From positions 151,786 through 215,785 of the forward strand of contig JADKBK010000012.1 in the NCBI GenBank assembly GCA_016715075.1: a stretch of DNA of 64,000 bases. The letters are read 5' to 3'. The stretch comes from Bacteroidales bacterium. Lineage in GTDB: Bacteria; Bacteroidota; Bacteroidia; Bacteroidales; VadinHA17. Positions 25,522 to 34,397 of this stretch are shown piece by piece (the first letter of the stretch is position 1; the number at the start of each line of letters is the position of its first letter). The notes below the pieces were generated by a model. The model ran no database searches. It saw only the letters and a list, made by a program, of their open reading frames with translations, and was not told the origin of the DNA. The position numbers and the translations under genes are program-made.

Positions 25522-27669
25522 ATGACAGAAAATAATGCAAATAATCAGGGTGCTGAAAAAAAACCTGATAAAAATTCAAAACCACGTTTTAATACCAACT
25601 GGATCTTTGCAATCCTTGCTCTATCTGTAATACTTTTTCAGCTGTTCTATGGCGGGAAAACAGTAGAGAAAACAACGACCAGTGAGATTAAACAAATGAT
25701 CGCAAGCCGCGATATTGAAAAAGTTGTTGTTGTTAATAAGGATCAGGCGGAGATATATCTCAAAAAAGAAGCTTTGGAATCGGGAAGGTACCCCAAACAG
25801 CCAAAGCCGGGTACCGGTTTCAGTGTTTCGCTGCCAAAGCCTAATTACACCTACAATATAGGTGACATAAGCAGTTTTGAGCCATTTATTATTGAGGCTC
25901 AGAAGTCTGCAGGATACCAGGATAAGGAACTTATATATCCTGACTATGTAACCAGGAAGAATTATCTGGGTGAGATACTTTCATGGCTTTTATTCCCTGC
26001 CCTGCTGCTGGTACTCTGGCTTTTCCTGATGAAGCGGATGTCAGGAGGGGGTGCCGGCGGAGCCGGTGGAATATTCAATGTCGGGAAATCACGGGCCCAG
26101 ATCTTTGACAAGGATACAAATGTCAAGCTGAATTTCAATGATGTTGCCGGGCTTGAGGAGGCCAAGACAGAGGTTATGGAGATCGTTGATTTTCTTAAGA
26201 ACCCGAAGAAGTATACACAGCTGGGAGGTAAGATACCAAAAGGCGCTTTGCTGATAGGTCCTCCGGGGACAGGTAAGACAATGCTTGCAAAAGCAGTTGC
26301 AGGTGAGGCCAATGTACCTTTCTTTTCAATTTCAGGTTCTGACTTTGTTGAGATGTTTGTCGGTGTCGGAGCTTCAAGAGTGCGTGATCTGTTCAAACAG
26401 GCCAAGGAGAAAGCTCCCTGTATAGTCTTTATTGATGAGATTGATGCAGTTGGCCGGGCAAGGGGACGCAATGCAAATTTCGGATCAAATGATGAAAGAG
26501 AGAATACTCTTAACCAGCTTCTTACAGAGATGGATGGTTTTGGGACAAACATGGGAGTAATAATACTGGCAGCAACCAACAGGGCCGATATCCTTGACAG
26601 GGCTCTTATGCGTGCCGGACGTTTCGACCGGCAGATACATGTCGAACTTCCTGATCTTAATGAGAGAGAGGCTATTTTCAAAGTCCACCTTCGTCCAATA
26701 AAGCTTGAGAAAAATTTTGATCTGACTTTCCTGGCCAAGCAGACTCCCGGTTTTTCCGGAGCTGATATTGCTAATGTATGTAATGAAGCTGCCCTTATTG
26801 CAGCCAGAAAGAATAAGACAGTTGTTGAAAAACAGGATTTCCTTGATGCTGTCGATCGTATAGTGGGTGGTCTTGAGAGGAAAACAAAGATCATTTCATC
26901 TGTCGAAAAGAAAACAATTGCATATCATGAAGCAGGTCATGCAACTGTAAGCTGGCTTCTTGAGTATGCCAGTCCATTGCTTAAAGTGACAATAATACCC
27001 AGGGGCAGGGCGCTGGGAGCTGCATGGTATCTTCCTGAAGAGAGACAGCTTACAACCAGGGAGCAGATCCTCGATGAAATGGCTTATGCACTGGGAGGAA
27101 GAGCTTCAGAAGAGATGATATTCGGAAAGATTTCAACAGGTGCTCTCAGCGACCTCGAGAAGATAACAAAACAGGCATATGCCATGGTAGCATATTTCGG
27201 GATGAGCGATAAAGTAGGTAATATCAGCTTCTATGATTCTACCGGCCAGTCTGATTATGGATTCACAAAGCCATACAGCGAGAAAACTGCAGAGCTTATC
27301 GACCAGGAGGTAAACCTGATCATCGCCGAATCATATGTCAGAGCCAAAGATGTTCTTAAAGATAATTTAAAGGGACTTACTGAGCTTGCTGAACTCCTTC
27401 TTGAAAAAGAGGTCATATTCAGTGAAGACCTGGAAAGAATATTCGGAAAGAGAAAGGCCGATCACCTTAAGGAACTCAGGGAGGCTGAAGCCCAACCCAG
27501 ACCTCGTGCAAAGAGTGTTGGCGCAGTAGAACCGGAAGTTGTTAAGAAAAAGAAAAAGTCAGCAAAATCAACCCCGGCAAAAGCTGACACTGCAGCGGAG
27601 AATAGCTCCTCAGTAGTCAAAGTGAAGGGTTCAAAGAAGGCCGAAAAAAAGGCAAAGACAAAAACCTAA
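25522..27669 (+). CDS. ftsH: ATP-dependent zinc metalloprotease FtsH
   Basis: A 715-residue protein: cytoplasmic start, helix 1 (WIFAILALSVILFQLF), periplasmic domain ~50-145, helix 2 (LLFPALLLVLWLFLM), AAA+ domain with Walker A GPPGTGKT from residue 246 and SRH (ATNRADILDRALMRAGRFDR), and M41 protease with H469EAGH473. The last ~60 residues are rich in Lys and Ala, a low-complexity tail. It degrades membrane and short-lived proteins at the inner membrane. Confidence 0.97.
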   Translation: MTENNANNQGAEKKPDKNSKPRFNTNWIFAILALSVILFQLFYGGKTVEKTTTSEIKQMIASRDIEKVVVVNKDQAEIYLKKEALESGRYPKQPKPGTGFSVSLPKPNYTYNIGDISSFEPFIIEAQKSAGYQDKELIYPDYVTRKNYLGEILSWLLFPALLLVLWLFLMKRMSGGGAGGAGGIFNVGKSRAQIFDKDTNVKLNFNDVAGLEEAKTEVMEIVDFLKNPKKYTQLGGKIPKGALLIGPPGTGKTMLAKAVAGEANVPFFSISGSDFVEMFVGVGASRVRDLFKQAKEKAPCIVFIDEIDAVGRARGRNANFGSNDERENTLNQLLTEMDGFGTNMGVIILAATNRADILDRALMRAGRFDRQIHVELPDLNEREAIFKVHLRPIKLEKNFDLTFLAKQTPGFSGADIANVCNEAALIAARKNKTVVEKQDFLDAVDRIVGGLERKTKIISSVEKKTIAYHEAGHATVSWLLEYASPLLKVTIIPRGRALGAAWYLPEERQLTTREQILDEMAYALGGRASEEMIFGKISTGALSDLEKITKQAYAMVAYFGMSDKVGNISFYDSTGQSDYGFTKPYSEKTAELIDQEVNLIIAESYVRAKDVLKDNLKGLTELAELLLEKEVIFSEDLERIFGKRKADHLKELREAEAQPRPRAKSVGAVEPEVVKKKKKSAKSTPAKADTAAENSSSVVKVKGSKKAEKKAKTKT

Positions 27670-27698
27670 GGTGCGCACTAGTTTAACATTAAACAATT

Positions 27699-28541
27699 TT
27701 GAATAATTTTTTCAAACGTACTCTTACAGGAGCCGGGATCGTAGTTTTCATATTGGGCGGGTTCTGGCTTCATCCTGTATCATTTGTAGTAACAGGATTG
27801 ATTTTGCTCTTTGGGACACAATATGAGTACTATAACATAGTGAGGAACTCCGGGGTTAAACCAAGGATCATACCCGGGCTGGCAGCAGGGATTATAATAT
27901 ATGTTCTTGCAGCAATGATTGCTTCCGGAATGATTCCATCCCGTTCATTTCTGTTCATAATTCCGGTAATAATAGCAATAATGATTCTGGAGCTCTACAG
28001 AAAACAGGATAAGCCATTCGATACCCTGGCACATACATTTTTCCCGCTGATATATACTGTTGTACCTTTCTCACTCTTTCCTTTTGCGGCTTTTTCACAT
28101 ACTGGTCTCCAATCAATAATTACGCAGAAAGATATCACTTTTTCTCCCGGAATAATTATAGGGTTTTTTCTGCTGATATGGGCCAATGATACAGGCGCCT
28201 ATCTGGCAGGTGTATCTATGGGCAGGCATCGTCTGATGGAAAGCATATCTCCAAAGAAGACCTGGGAAGGTTTTTTCGGAGGATTGATTCTTGCACTTGT
28301 CGTTGCCTGGCTGCTCTCACAATGGCTTGGAGTGGTGAGCAGGGCAGGATGGATAACTATATCTTTAATTATCTCAATTATAGGAACTTATGGAGATCTG
28401 GTCGAGTCGATGCTTAAGCGCAGCGGGGGTGTAAAAGATTCAGGAAATATATTGCCCGGACATGGTGGTTTTCTGGATCGCTTCGACAGCACAATAATAT
28501 CGTTCCCCATAGTGTATCTTTTTATCTCACTTTTTGGATGA
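27699..28541 (+). CDS. cdsA: Phosphatidate cytidylyltransferase
   Basis: A 280-residue, multi-helix inner-membrane enzyme. The CDP-DAG synthase signature is present: SPKKTWEGFFGG near 185 and GDLVESMLKRSGGVKDSGNI near 230, ending GHGGFLDRFDS. It makes CDP-diacylglycerol from phosphatidate and CTP, feeding pssA (at 35.9 kb). The start is TTG at 27699 (no ATG upstream in frame before the conserved FFKRTLTG). Confidence 0.95.
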   Translation: MNNFFKRTLTGAGIVVFILGGFWLHPVSFVVTGLILLFGTQYEYYNIVRNSGVKPRIIPGLAAGIIIYVLAAMIASGMIPSRSFLFIIPVIIAIMILELYRKQDKPFDTLAHTFFPLIYTVVPFSLFPFAAFSHTGLQSIITQKDITFSPGIIIGFFLLIWANDTGAYLAGVSMGRHRLMESISPKKTWEGFFGGLILALVVAWLLSQWLGVVSRAGWITISLIISIIGTYGDLVESMLKRSGGVKDSGNILPGHGGFLDRFDSTIISFPIVYLFISLFG

Positions 28542-28580
28542 TTGAGAGGACTTGATTAGTTTTGTGCAAACTTTATAAGA

Positions 28581-29237
28581 ATGAGTATTCACAAGGAAGG
28601 ATATAAAATACTGGCTTTCGGTTTTATCACATTACTCGTAATAAATCTTATCGTAAACATAATATGGTCTGATTATGATCTTGTTAAATGGGCATTCATA
28701 ATCTGTTCATTGATGCTTTACATATTTCTTCTGTTCTTCTTCAGGTGGCCGGCACGCCATCTTGAACCCGATCATGGACTCATCTATGCACCCGCTGACG
28801 GGAAAGTTGTAGTGATAGAAGACACATTCGAGAAGGAATATTTTAATGATACACGTCTTCAGGTCTCGATATTTATGTCGCCTTTCAATGTTCACAGTAA
28901 CAGATATCCTGTTTCAGGCCGTATCAAATATGTCAGATATCATAAGGGAAGCTATATGGTTGCCTGGCATCCCAAATCTTCAGAACTTAATGAGAGGAGT
29001 TCAATTGTCATTGAGACAAAGGACGGGACTGAGATTCTTGTAAGACAGATTGCAGGGGCTGTCGCCCGGAGGATAGTGACTTATGCGAAGGAAAACCAGG
29101 AGGTGATGCAGGGAGATGAGCTTGGTTTTATAAAGTTCGGATCCAGGGTGGATGTATTTTTGCCGGTTGGAACAGAAATTGAAGTTCCTATTCTTCAGCA
29201 GGTTAAGGCAAATAAAAGTATTATTGCCAAAATCTGA
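28581..29237 (+). CDS. psd: Phosphatidylserine decarboxylase proenzyme (short form)
   Basis: A 218-residue enzyme with two N-terminal helices, then YAPADGKVV, FMSPFNVHSNRYP and the self-cleavage site F-G187-S188, where Ser becomes the pyruvoyl cofactor. It decarboxylates phosphatidylserine to phosphatidylethanolamine, the main lipid of Bacteroidota. It lies 39 bp after cdsA. Confidence 0.95.
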   Translation: MSIHKEGYKILAFGFITLLVINLIVNIIWSDYDLVKWAFIICSLMLYIFLLFFFRWPARHLEPDHGLIYAPADGKVVVIEDTFEKEYFNDTRLQVSIFMSPFNVHSNRYPVSGRIKYVRYHKGSYMVAWHPKSSELNERSSIVIETKDGTEILVRQIAGAVARRIVTYAKENQEVMQGDELGFIKFGSRVDVFLPVGTEIEVPILQQVKANKSIIAKI

Positions 29238-29255
29238 AAAACTACAGATTACAAA

Positions 29256-30479
29256 ATGAAAACGGATAATAAAATTTTAAGCTTAACAGAAAGTGTTAAG
29301 TGGATCGGAGTGCTTGATTATGATATACGGACCTTCGATATTGTTATGCATACGGAGTACGGAACAACATATAACTCCTATTTTATAAACGCTGAAAAAA
29401 AAGCGATTGTCGAAGTAGCAAAAGAAAAATTCAGTGAAACATATCTTGCCAAATTAAGGACTGTTACTGATCCCGGAGAGATAGAATACATAATTCTGAA
29501 TCATACTGAACCCGATCATTCAGGAAGCCTCAGTCTGCTTCTTGAACTGGCTCCCTCCGCCACTGTTGTTGGCAGTGGAAATGCCATCAGATATCTTGAG
29601 GATATGGTGAATGTCCCGTTTAAATCACTTGTGGTTAAACATGGCGATAAACTTGACCTGGGAAATAAAACGCTTAGCTTTATAGCTGCGCCTAATCTTC
29701 ACTGGCCCGATTCGATGTTCACACTCCTTGAAGAGGAAAAAGTTCTGTTTACCTGCGATTCATTCGGCGCCCATTACTGCTCCGAAGATTTATACAGTGA
29801 TTTTTCAGGACCTTATGCTGAGGCATTCAAATACTATTTTGATGTTATCATGAGACCTTTCAGCAGGTTTATGACCAGAGCCATTGACCTTATAAGGCCG
29901 ATGGATATAGAGTTAATCTGCCCCGGACATGGACCTGTTCACAGTCAGAATAATATAAAGGTTATGGACCTGTCGGAATCTTATGCCAATGATTATCTGA
30001 AGCTCGTCATTGGGAGATCCCCCAAAAATATTCTGATTGCATACGTATCGGCTTATGGATACACCAGCCAGGCTGCTGAATACATAGCTGAAGGTATTCT
30101 TGAGGTTGAGAATATTAAAACTGAAATCCTGGATATTGAGAATCTGTCACTGGAAGCACTCGAATCAAGTTTAATAACTGCTGATGGCATCCTGATAGGC
30201 TCGCCAACTATTAACCAGAACACTTTGCTCCCTGTCTATAAACTATTCTCAATGATAAATCCCATCAGGGATAAAGGTAAGCTTGGTGGTGCTTTTGGTT
30301 CTTACGGCTGGAGTGGTGAATCTCCAAAGATCATCCTGGAAAACCTGCGGCTTCTTAAGCTTAAGATATTTGAAGATACTGCTCATTTTAAATTTTCTCC
30401 TTCCGGCGATAAGATAGCTTTCCTTAAAGATTTTGGAAAAAGATATGCCCTTAAGTTCAAGGAAGAGTGCGGGGCATAA
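29256..30479 (+). CDS. A-type flavodiiron protein (FprA family)
   Basis: A 407-residue protein: a metallo-beta-lactamase domain with diiron ligands H83xE85xD87H88 (NHTEPDHSG), a further His near 152, Asp in CDSFGAHY and His in CPGHGPVH; then a flavodoxin domain from about residue 255 (AYVSAYGYTSQAAEYIAEGI binding FMN). It reduces O2 to water or NO to N2O in the cytoplasm, protecting anaerobic enzymes. It lies 18 bp after psd. No rubredoxin is fused. Confidence 0.93.
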   Translation: MKTDNKILSLTESVKWIGVLDYDIRTFDIVMHTEYGTTYNSYFINAEKKAIVEVAKEKFSETYLAKLRTVTDPGEIEYIILNHTEPDHSGSLSLLLELAPSATVVGSGNAIRYLEDMVNVPFKSLVVKHGDKLDLGNKTLSFIAAPNLHWPDSMFTLLEEEKVLFTCDSFGAHYCSEDLYSDFSGPYAEAFKYYFDVIMRPFSRFMTRAIDLIRPMDIELICPGHGPVHSQNNIKVMDLSESYANDYLKLVIGRSPKNILIAYVSAYGYTSQAAEYIAEGILEVENIKTEILDIENLSLEALESSLITADGILIGSPTINQNTLLPVYKLFSMINPIRDKGKLGGAFGSYGWSGESPKIILENLRLLKLKIFEDTAHFKFSPSGDKIAFLKDFGKRYALKFKEECGA

Positions 30480-30485
30480 AAGTCA

Positions 30486-30665
30486 GAGGCTATCTCAAAC
30501 GGCTAAAATCATGTTTGTGTTTTCTCTGTGTCACTCTGTGCTTCCGAAAGTTGCGGTAAGCTATTGGGAGGAGACTCTGTGACCTCTGTGTAACAAATAT
30601 TAAGAACTTACACAGAGACCACAGAGTTAACCCAGAGGTCCACAGAGGACTTTTAAGATAGCCTC
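30486..30665. repeat. 180-bp inverted-repeat element with CTCTGTG hairpin, between convergent genes
   Basis: Terminal arms GAGGCTATCT (30486-30495) and AGATAGCCTC (30656-30665) are perfect inverted repeats. Inside, 30575-30593 and 30608-30626 form a 19-bp stem (17 pairs match) built from CTCTGTG words with a 14-nt loop. It lies between the convergent flavodiiron and hsp20 genes and probably ends transcription from both sides. Confidence 0.75.
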
Positions 30666-30679
30666 AGCTTTCTCTCAGA

Positions 30680-31105
30680 TTATGCAATGTCGATCTGCCT
30701 TGTGATCTTTGATTTCTCCTCTTCCTGTTTCGGCAAGCCTACAGTGAGAATTCCATCCTTATACGAAGCATCTATTTTCTCCCTGTTTACATTTTCAGGT
30801 ATGTAGAAGCTTCTGCAGAATGAAGAATAGCTGAATTCTTTTCTCTTGTAACCATCCTTATTCTCTTCAGTTTCGTTTTTTGATTCGGAAGAGATCGTCA
30901 GGACGTCCTCGTTAATGTCTATTTTGAGATCTTTCTTCTCCATACCCGGAACCGCAAGCTCAAGGCTGTACTGTTTATCATTCTCCTTGATATTTACTGA
31001 CGGCATAGAATTGGCCCTGTTGTGTAATGCTGGAAAAAAATCCTCATCGAAAAGATTAGACAGATAAAAAGGTCTGTAACTTCTTCTTGTGATTGTTGGT
31101 AACAT
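30680..31105 (-). CDS. Small heat shock protein, Hsp20/alpha-crystallin family
   Basis: A 141-residue holdase chaperone with the alpha-crystallin domain (SLELAVPGMEKKDLKIDI, EDVLTISSE, SFCRSFYIPENVN, DGILTVGLPK). The start is supported by an unusually strong Shine-Dalgarno (AGGAGGAC) 6 bases upstream, rare among its neighbours. It is divergent from the AI-2E transporter. Confidence 0.95.
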   Translation of the reverse strand: MLPTITRRSYRPFYLSNLFDEDFFPALHNRANSMPSVNIKENDKQYSLELAVPGMEKKDLKIDINEDVLTISSESKNETEENKDGYKRKEFSYSSFCRSFYIPENVNREKIDASYKDGILTVGLPKQEEEKSKITRQIDIA

Positions 31106-31195
31106 GGTTTTGTCCTCCTATTATTTAAGTTTAACATTTTATTGTTTCTATCCCCAATATTTCAAACTCCGTTCCAAATATAATATAATGCCATA

Positions 31196-31212
31196 ATGAC
31201 ATGTTTTGTCAT
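31196..31212. promoter_or_regulatory. Inverted repeat between hsp20 and the AI-2E transporter
   Basis: ATGAC-ATGTTTT-GTCAT (31196-31212), flanked by CCATA and TATGG further out. It may be an operator or a cruciform in the divergent intergenic region; no regulator can be named. Confidence 0.3.
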
Positions 31213-31339
31213 AACACACAAGACAATATGGCAGTATGTGTTCCGGAAACTCAACTGAGTATGTGAATGTCACCGGGCAGCAAAGGGCAAAGTTCATTTT
31301 GACGGTAATCAATTTTAGCGAATTCAAAAAATTTCGCTT

Positions 31340-31347
31340 AGGTTTGC
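31340..31347 (+). promoter_or_regulatory. -7 box of the AI-2E transporter gene
   Basis: TAGGTTTG matches TAnnTTTG and predicts a transcription start near 31353, inside the longest frame. It favours the ATG at 31368 over 31236. Confidence 0.4.
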
Positions 31348-31367
31348 ATAGAGAAATGTTTTTATCA

Positions 31368-32546
31368 ATGACTGCCACTTTAAGAAACATTCTGATCTTT
31401 ATTGGGATACTGCTGCTGCTGGCTTGTGCATGGTATTTCCGCAGTATTGTGGTCTACATCCTTGTTTCAGGGGTATTCTCGATTATGGGACGGCCATTGG
31501 TTGATCTGTTCTGCCGGATCCATTTCAGAAAATGGTATTTTCCACGCTCCTTCAGCGCACTTGTTACACTCTTCATTATCTGGGGATTAATAATACTCTT
31601 CTTCTCTATCTTCATCCCTTTGGTCACTACCCAGCTTGACTATCTGTCAACTATTGACAGTGAAAGAATAGTTATGCTGATCGAAGGACCAATTAAAAGG
31701 ATTGAGACTCTCTTCAGGCTTATTAACAAGGATATTTCCACTGAGCTCTCGATACAGGATTATATAGTTGCAAAAGTTGCAGGGGTATTGAATATTAACA
31801 TGATCCAGAATTTTCTTGGATCTATAATGAGCACACTCGGGAATCTTATTGTTGCCATATTCTCAATTACCTTCATCACTTTTTTCTTTCTGAAGGATCA
31901 GCATCTGTTTTTCGAATCGATCTTAATGTGGGTACCCGATAAATATGTTGATAATGTCACCAGGGCTTTGTATTCCATCAAAAGACTGCTAACCAGGTAT
32001 TTCATTGGTATCATAATACAGAGCTCATGCATAATGATACTTATAACTATCGGGATGACAATTGCAGGGATAGATTTTCAGCAGGCTCTGGTAATGGGAC
32101 TAATACTGGGCATTTTAAATGTCATCCCTTATGTGGGTCCGTGGCTGGGATTGTTTATTGCGATAATAATGGGGGTGGCATCTCACATGAATCAGGATTT
32201 TACTACAGTGGTTATTCCCCTTGTTAGCTATATGTTTATTGTTGAAGCCATTACTCACCTGATTGACAATGTGGTTTTTCAGCCGGTTATCTTTTCAAAC
32301 AGTGTAAGGGCGCATCCGCTTGAAATATTTGTTGTAGTGCTAGCCTCGGGTTTTGCAGCAGGAATCCCGGGTATGATCCTTGGAATTCCGGCTTATACAG
32401 TTATGAGAGTATTTGCCAGGGAATTTTTTTATAACTTCAAGGCAGTGCAAAAGATCACTTCAGGTCTGCCAACAGAAAATCTTGAAAACAGCAGGAGGTT
32501 TACGGCGAGGGAAGAAGAAGATCCACTGAGCAAGAGCAGTACCTGA
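31368..32546 (+). CDS. AI-2E family transporter (PerM/TqsA-like)
   Basis: About 392 residues with eight helices and the family motifs FLKDQHLFFESI, VMGLILGILNVIPYVGPWLG and NVVFQPVIFSNSVRAHPLEIFVVVLASG, listed by segments; the last segment is the conserved C-terminal core (QP, S-HPL). These inner-membrane proteins export small molecules or act in Na+/H+ exchange; the substrate here is unknown. The start at 31368 is chosen because a -7 box sits just upstream. The frame itself is open from 31236. It is co-directional with DUF4492 and cydA. Confidence 0.85.
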   Translation: MTATLRNILIFIGILLLLACAWYFRSIVVYILVSGVFSIMGRPLVDLFCRIHFRKWYFPRSFSALVTLFIIWGLIILFFSIFIPLVTTQLDYLSTIDSERIVMLIEGPIKRIETLFRLINKDISTELSIQDYIVAKVAGVLNINMIQNFLGSIMSTLGNLIVAIFSITFITFFFLKDQHLFFESILMWVPDKYVDNVTRALYSIKRLLTRYFIGIIIQSSCIMILITIGMTIAGIDFQQALVMGLILGILNVIPYVGPWLGLFIAIIMGVASHMNQDFTTVVIPLVSYMFIVEAITHLIDNVVFQPVIFSNSVRAHPLEIFVVVLASGFAAGIPGMILGIPAYTVMRVFAREFFYNFKAVQKITSGLPTENLENSRRFTAREEEDPLSKSST

Positions 32547-32597
32547 ATGAAGGCTTAAAATTTTCGGTATGAATATTTTAGAAAGAGAGGTCATTTT

Positions 32598-32825
32598 ATG
32601 AAAAATGGTTCCGCCATATTTGCAAGAGTATTCCGTTTTTATTACGAAGGCTTCAGAAATATGTCCGGTTGGGGTAGGAAAGTATGGATAATAATAATAA
32701 TCAAGCTTTTTATAATGTTTGCCATACTCAGGCTTATCTTTTTTCCTGATTTTCTGAAGAAGAAATTTGACAATGATAAGCAGAGAAGTGAATATGTAAT
32801 GGATCAATTAATAAATTCCCGCTGA
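32598..32825 (+). CDS. DUF4492 small membrane protein
   Basis: A 75-residue protein with one hydrophobic helix (VWIIIIIKLFIMFAILRLIFFPDFL) described here by its centre at residues ~29-53, and basic, amphipathic ends. It matches DUF4492, a family commonly encoded just before cydA in Bacteroidota and Campylobacterota. It lies 4 bp before cydA, so it may be an accessory subunit or assembly factor of cytochrome bd; that role is inferred. Confidence 0.85.
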   Translation: MKNGSAIFARVFRFYYEGFRNMSGWGRKVWIIIIIKLFIMFAILRLIFFPDFLKKKFDNDKQRSEYVMDQLINSR

Positions 32826-32829
32826 ACTA

Positions 32830-34386
32830 ATGATTGAAAATGCTGATTTGACACTCGTGGACTGGTCGAGGGCGCAGTTTGCCCTGACAGCGATCTACCA
32901 TTGGCTTTTTGTTCCATTGACACTTGGATTATCATTTATCCTTGCAATAATGGAAACAATTTATTTCAAAACAGGCAGTGAGGAGTGGAAACGGATTACC
33001 CGATTCTGGATGACACTCTTTGGGATAAATTTTGCAATTGGAGTGGCCACGGGTATTATCCTTGAGTTTGAATTCGGAACTAACTGGTCAAATTATTCAT
33101 GGTTTGTAGGAGATATTTTTGGCGCTCCGCTTGCGATTGAAGGTATTCTTGCATTCTTCCTTGAATCAACATTTATAGCAGTAATGTTTTTTGGCTGGAA
33201 TAAGGTGAGCAAAAAGTTTCACCTTCTTTCCACGTGGCTGGTTGCCATCGGAGCAAACCTTTCGGCCTTATGGATTCTTGTAGCAAATGCCTGGATGCAG
33301 AATCCTGTAGGAATGGCTTTTAATCCGGAGACAGCGAGAAATGAAATGGTCAGTTTTTGGGCAGTTCTTTTTAACCCGGTGGCAATTGAAAAATTTCTGC
33401 ACACAATCTCATCCGGATTTCTTCTGGGATCAATGTTTGTTTTGGGAATAAGTGCCTGGTATATTCTGAAGAAAAGAGAGCTTTATCTGGCTAAAAGGAG
33501 TATGCTGGTTGCTGCAGTTTTTGGACTGCTTTCATCACTGATGGTTGCATATACCGGAGATTCATCCGCAAAAACTCTTGCTCAGGTTCAGCCTGTTAAA
33601 TTCGCCTCCATGGAGGCTCTGGCCGAAGGTAAGACCAATGCAGGACTTATAGCCTTCGGAATCCTCAAAGACAGTGAAGTCAGGGTAGGTGAGAGAGTTA
33701 TGCAGGATTTTGTCTTTAAGATCGAAATCCCGGGACTCCTTTCCGTACTCACCGGGGGCGACAGGGATATATATGTTCCTGGTATTGCCGACCTTGTATC
33801 AGGTAACAAAGAGAAAGGAATATTGTCGGTATCTGAAAAGAGAGAGAGAGGAAAAATTGCCAGGGATCTCCTTATTGAGTTCCAGGACGCCAGAGCGGCT
33901 GATGATAAGGTGAAAACCGACAGTATAAAAACGCTTTTCAGCGATACTCAGTTTCAGGATAATTATTTCAGGTATTTTGGTTATGCATCTGTCAGTAAAG
34001 CTGAAGATGTAATTCCAAATGTTCAGATTTCCTTTTATTCATTTCACCTGATGGTTATGCTTGGCTTCCTCTTCATAATTATTTTCGCCACCGCCATTTA
34101 CCTGTTATACAAAGGTGATATTGAAATCAACAGATGGTTTCTCTGGATTGCCCTTCTTTCTATTCCGCTGACTTATGTTGCAAGCGAACTTGGATGGATA
34201 CTGGCGGAGGTTGGGCGTCAGCCATGGATTATACAGGATCTTATGACTGTTTCAGGGGCCGTCTCTCAAATAGTATCAGGATCAGTAATAACTACATTTA
34301 TTCTGTTTGCATTGCTTTTCACACTTCTGCTTGTCGCAGACGTATCTATAATGTTGAAACAGATCAAAACAGGACCAAAACATTAG
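32830..34386 (+). CDS. cydA: Cytochrome bd ubiquinol/menaquinol oxidase subunit I
   Basis: A 518-residue CydA with nine helices. The N-terminal SRAQFALTAIYHWLFVPLTLGL carries the histidine ligand of a b heme; GRQPWIIQDLMT and the GxxxE region near 430 are also typical. The quinol-binding Q-loop (~residues 240-330) is of the short type. It reduces O2 at high affinity using menaquinol. It is translated with cydB 11 bp downstream. Confidence 0.97.
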   Translation: MIENADLTLVDWSRAQFALTAIYHWLFVPLTLGLSFILAIMETIYFKTGSEEWKRITRFWMTLFGINFAIGVATGIILEFEFGTNWSNYSWFVGDIFGAPLAIEGILAFFLESTFIAVMFFGWNKVSKKFHLLSTWLVAIGANLSALWILVANAWMQNPVGMAFNPETARNEMVSFWAVLFNPVAIEKFLHTISSGFLLGSMFVLGISAWYILKKRELYLAKRSMLVAAVFGLLSSLMVAYTGDSSAKTLAQVQPVKFASMEALAEGKTNAGLIAFGILKDSEVRVGERVMQDFVFKIEIPGLLSVLTGGDRDIYVPGIADLVSGNKEKGILSVSEKRERGKIARDLLIEFQDARAADDKVKTDSIKTLFSDTQFQDNYFRYFGYASVSKAEDVIPNVQISFYSFHLMVMLGFLFIIIFATAIYLLYKGDIEINRWFLWIALLSIPLTYVASELGWILAEVGRQPWIIQDLMTVSGAVSQIVSGSVITTFILFALLFTLLLVADVSIMLKQIKTGPKH

Positions 34387-34397
34387 GAGGAGTTACT

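Noticed and set aside
25962..26894. A 310-residue open frame antisense to ftsH
   Set aside because: It is the complement of a highly conserved gene, has low-complexity Ser/Pro/Leu-rich composition and no family motif.
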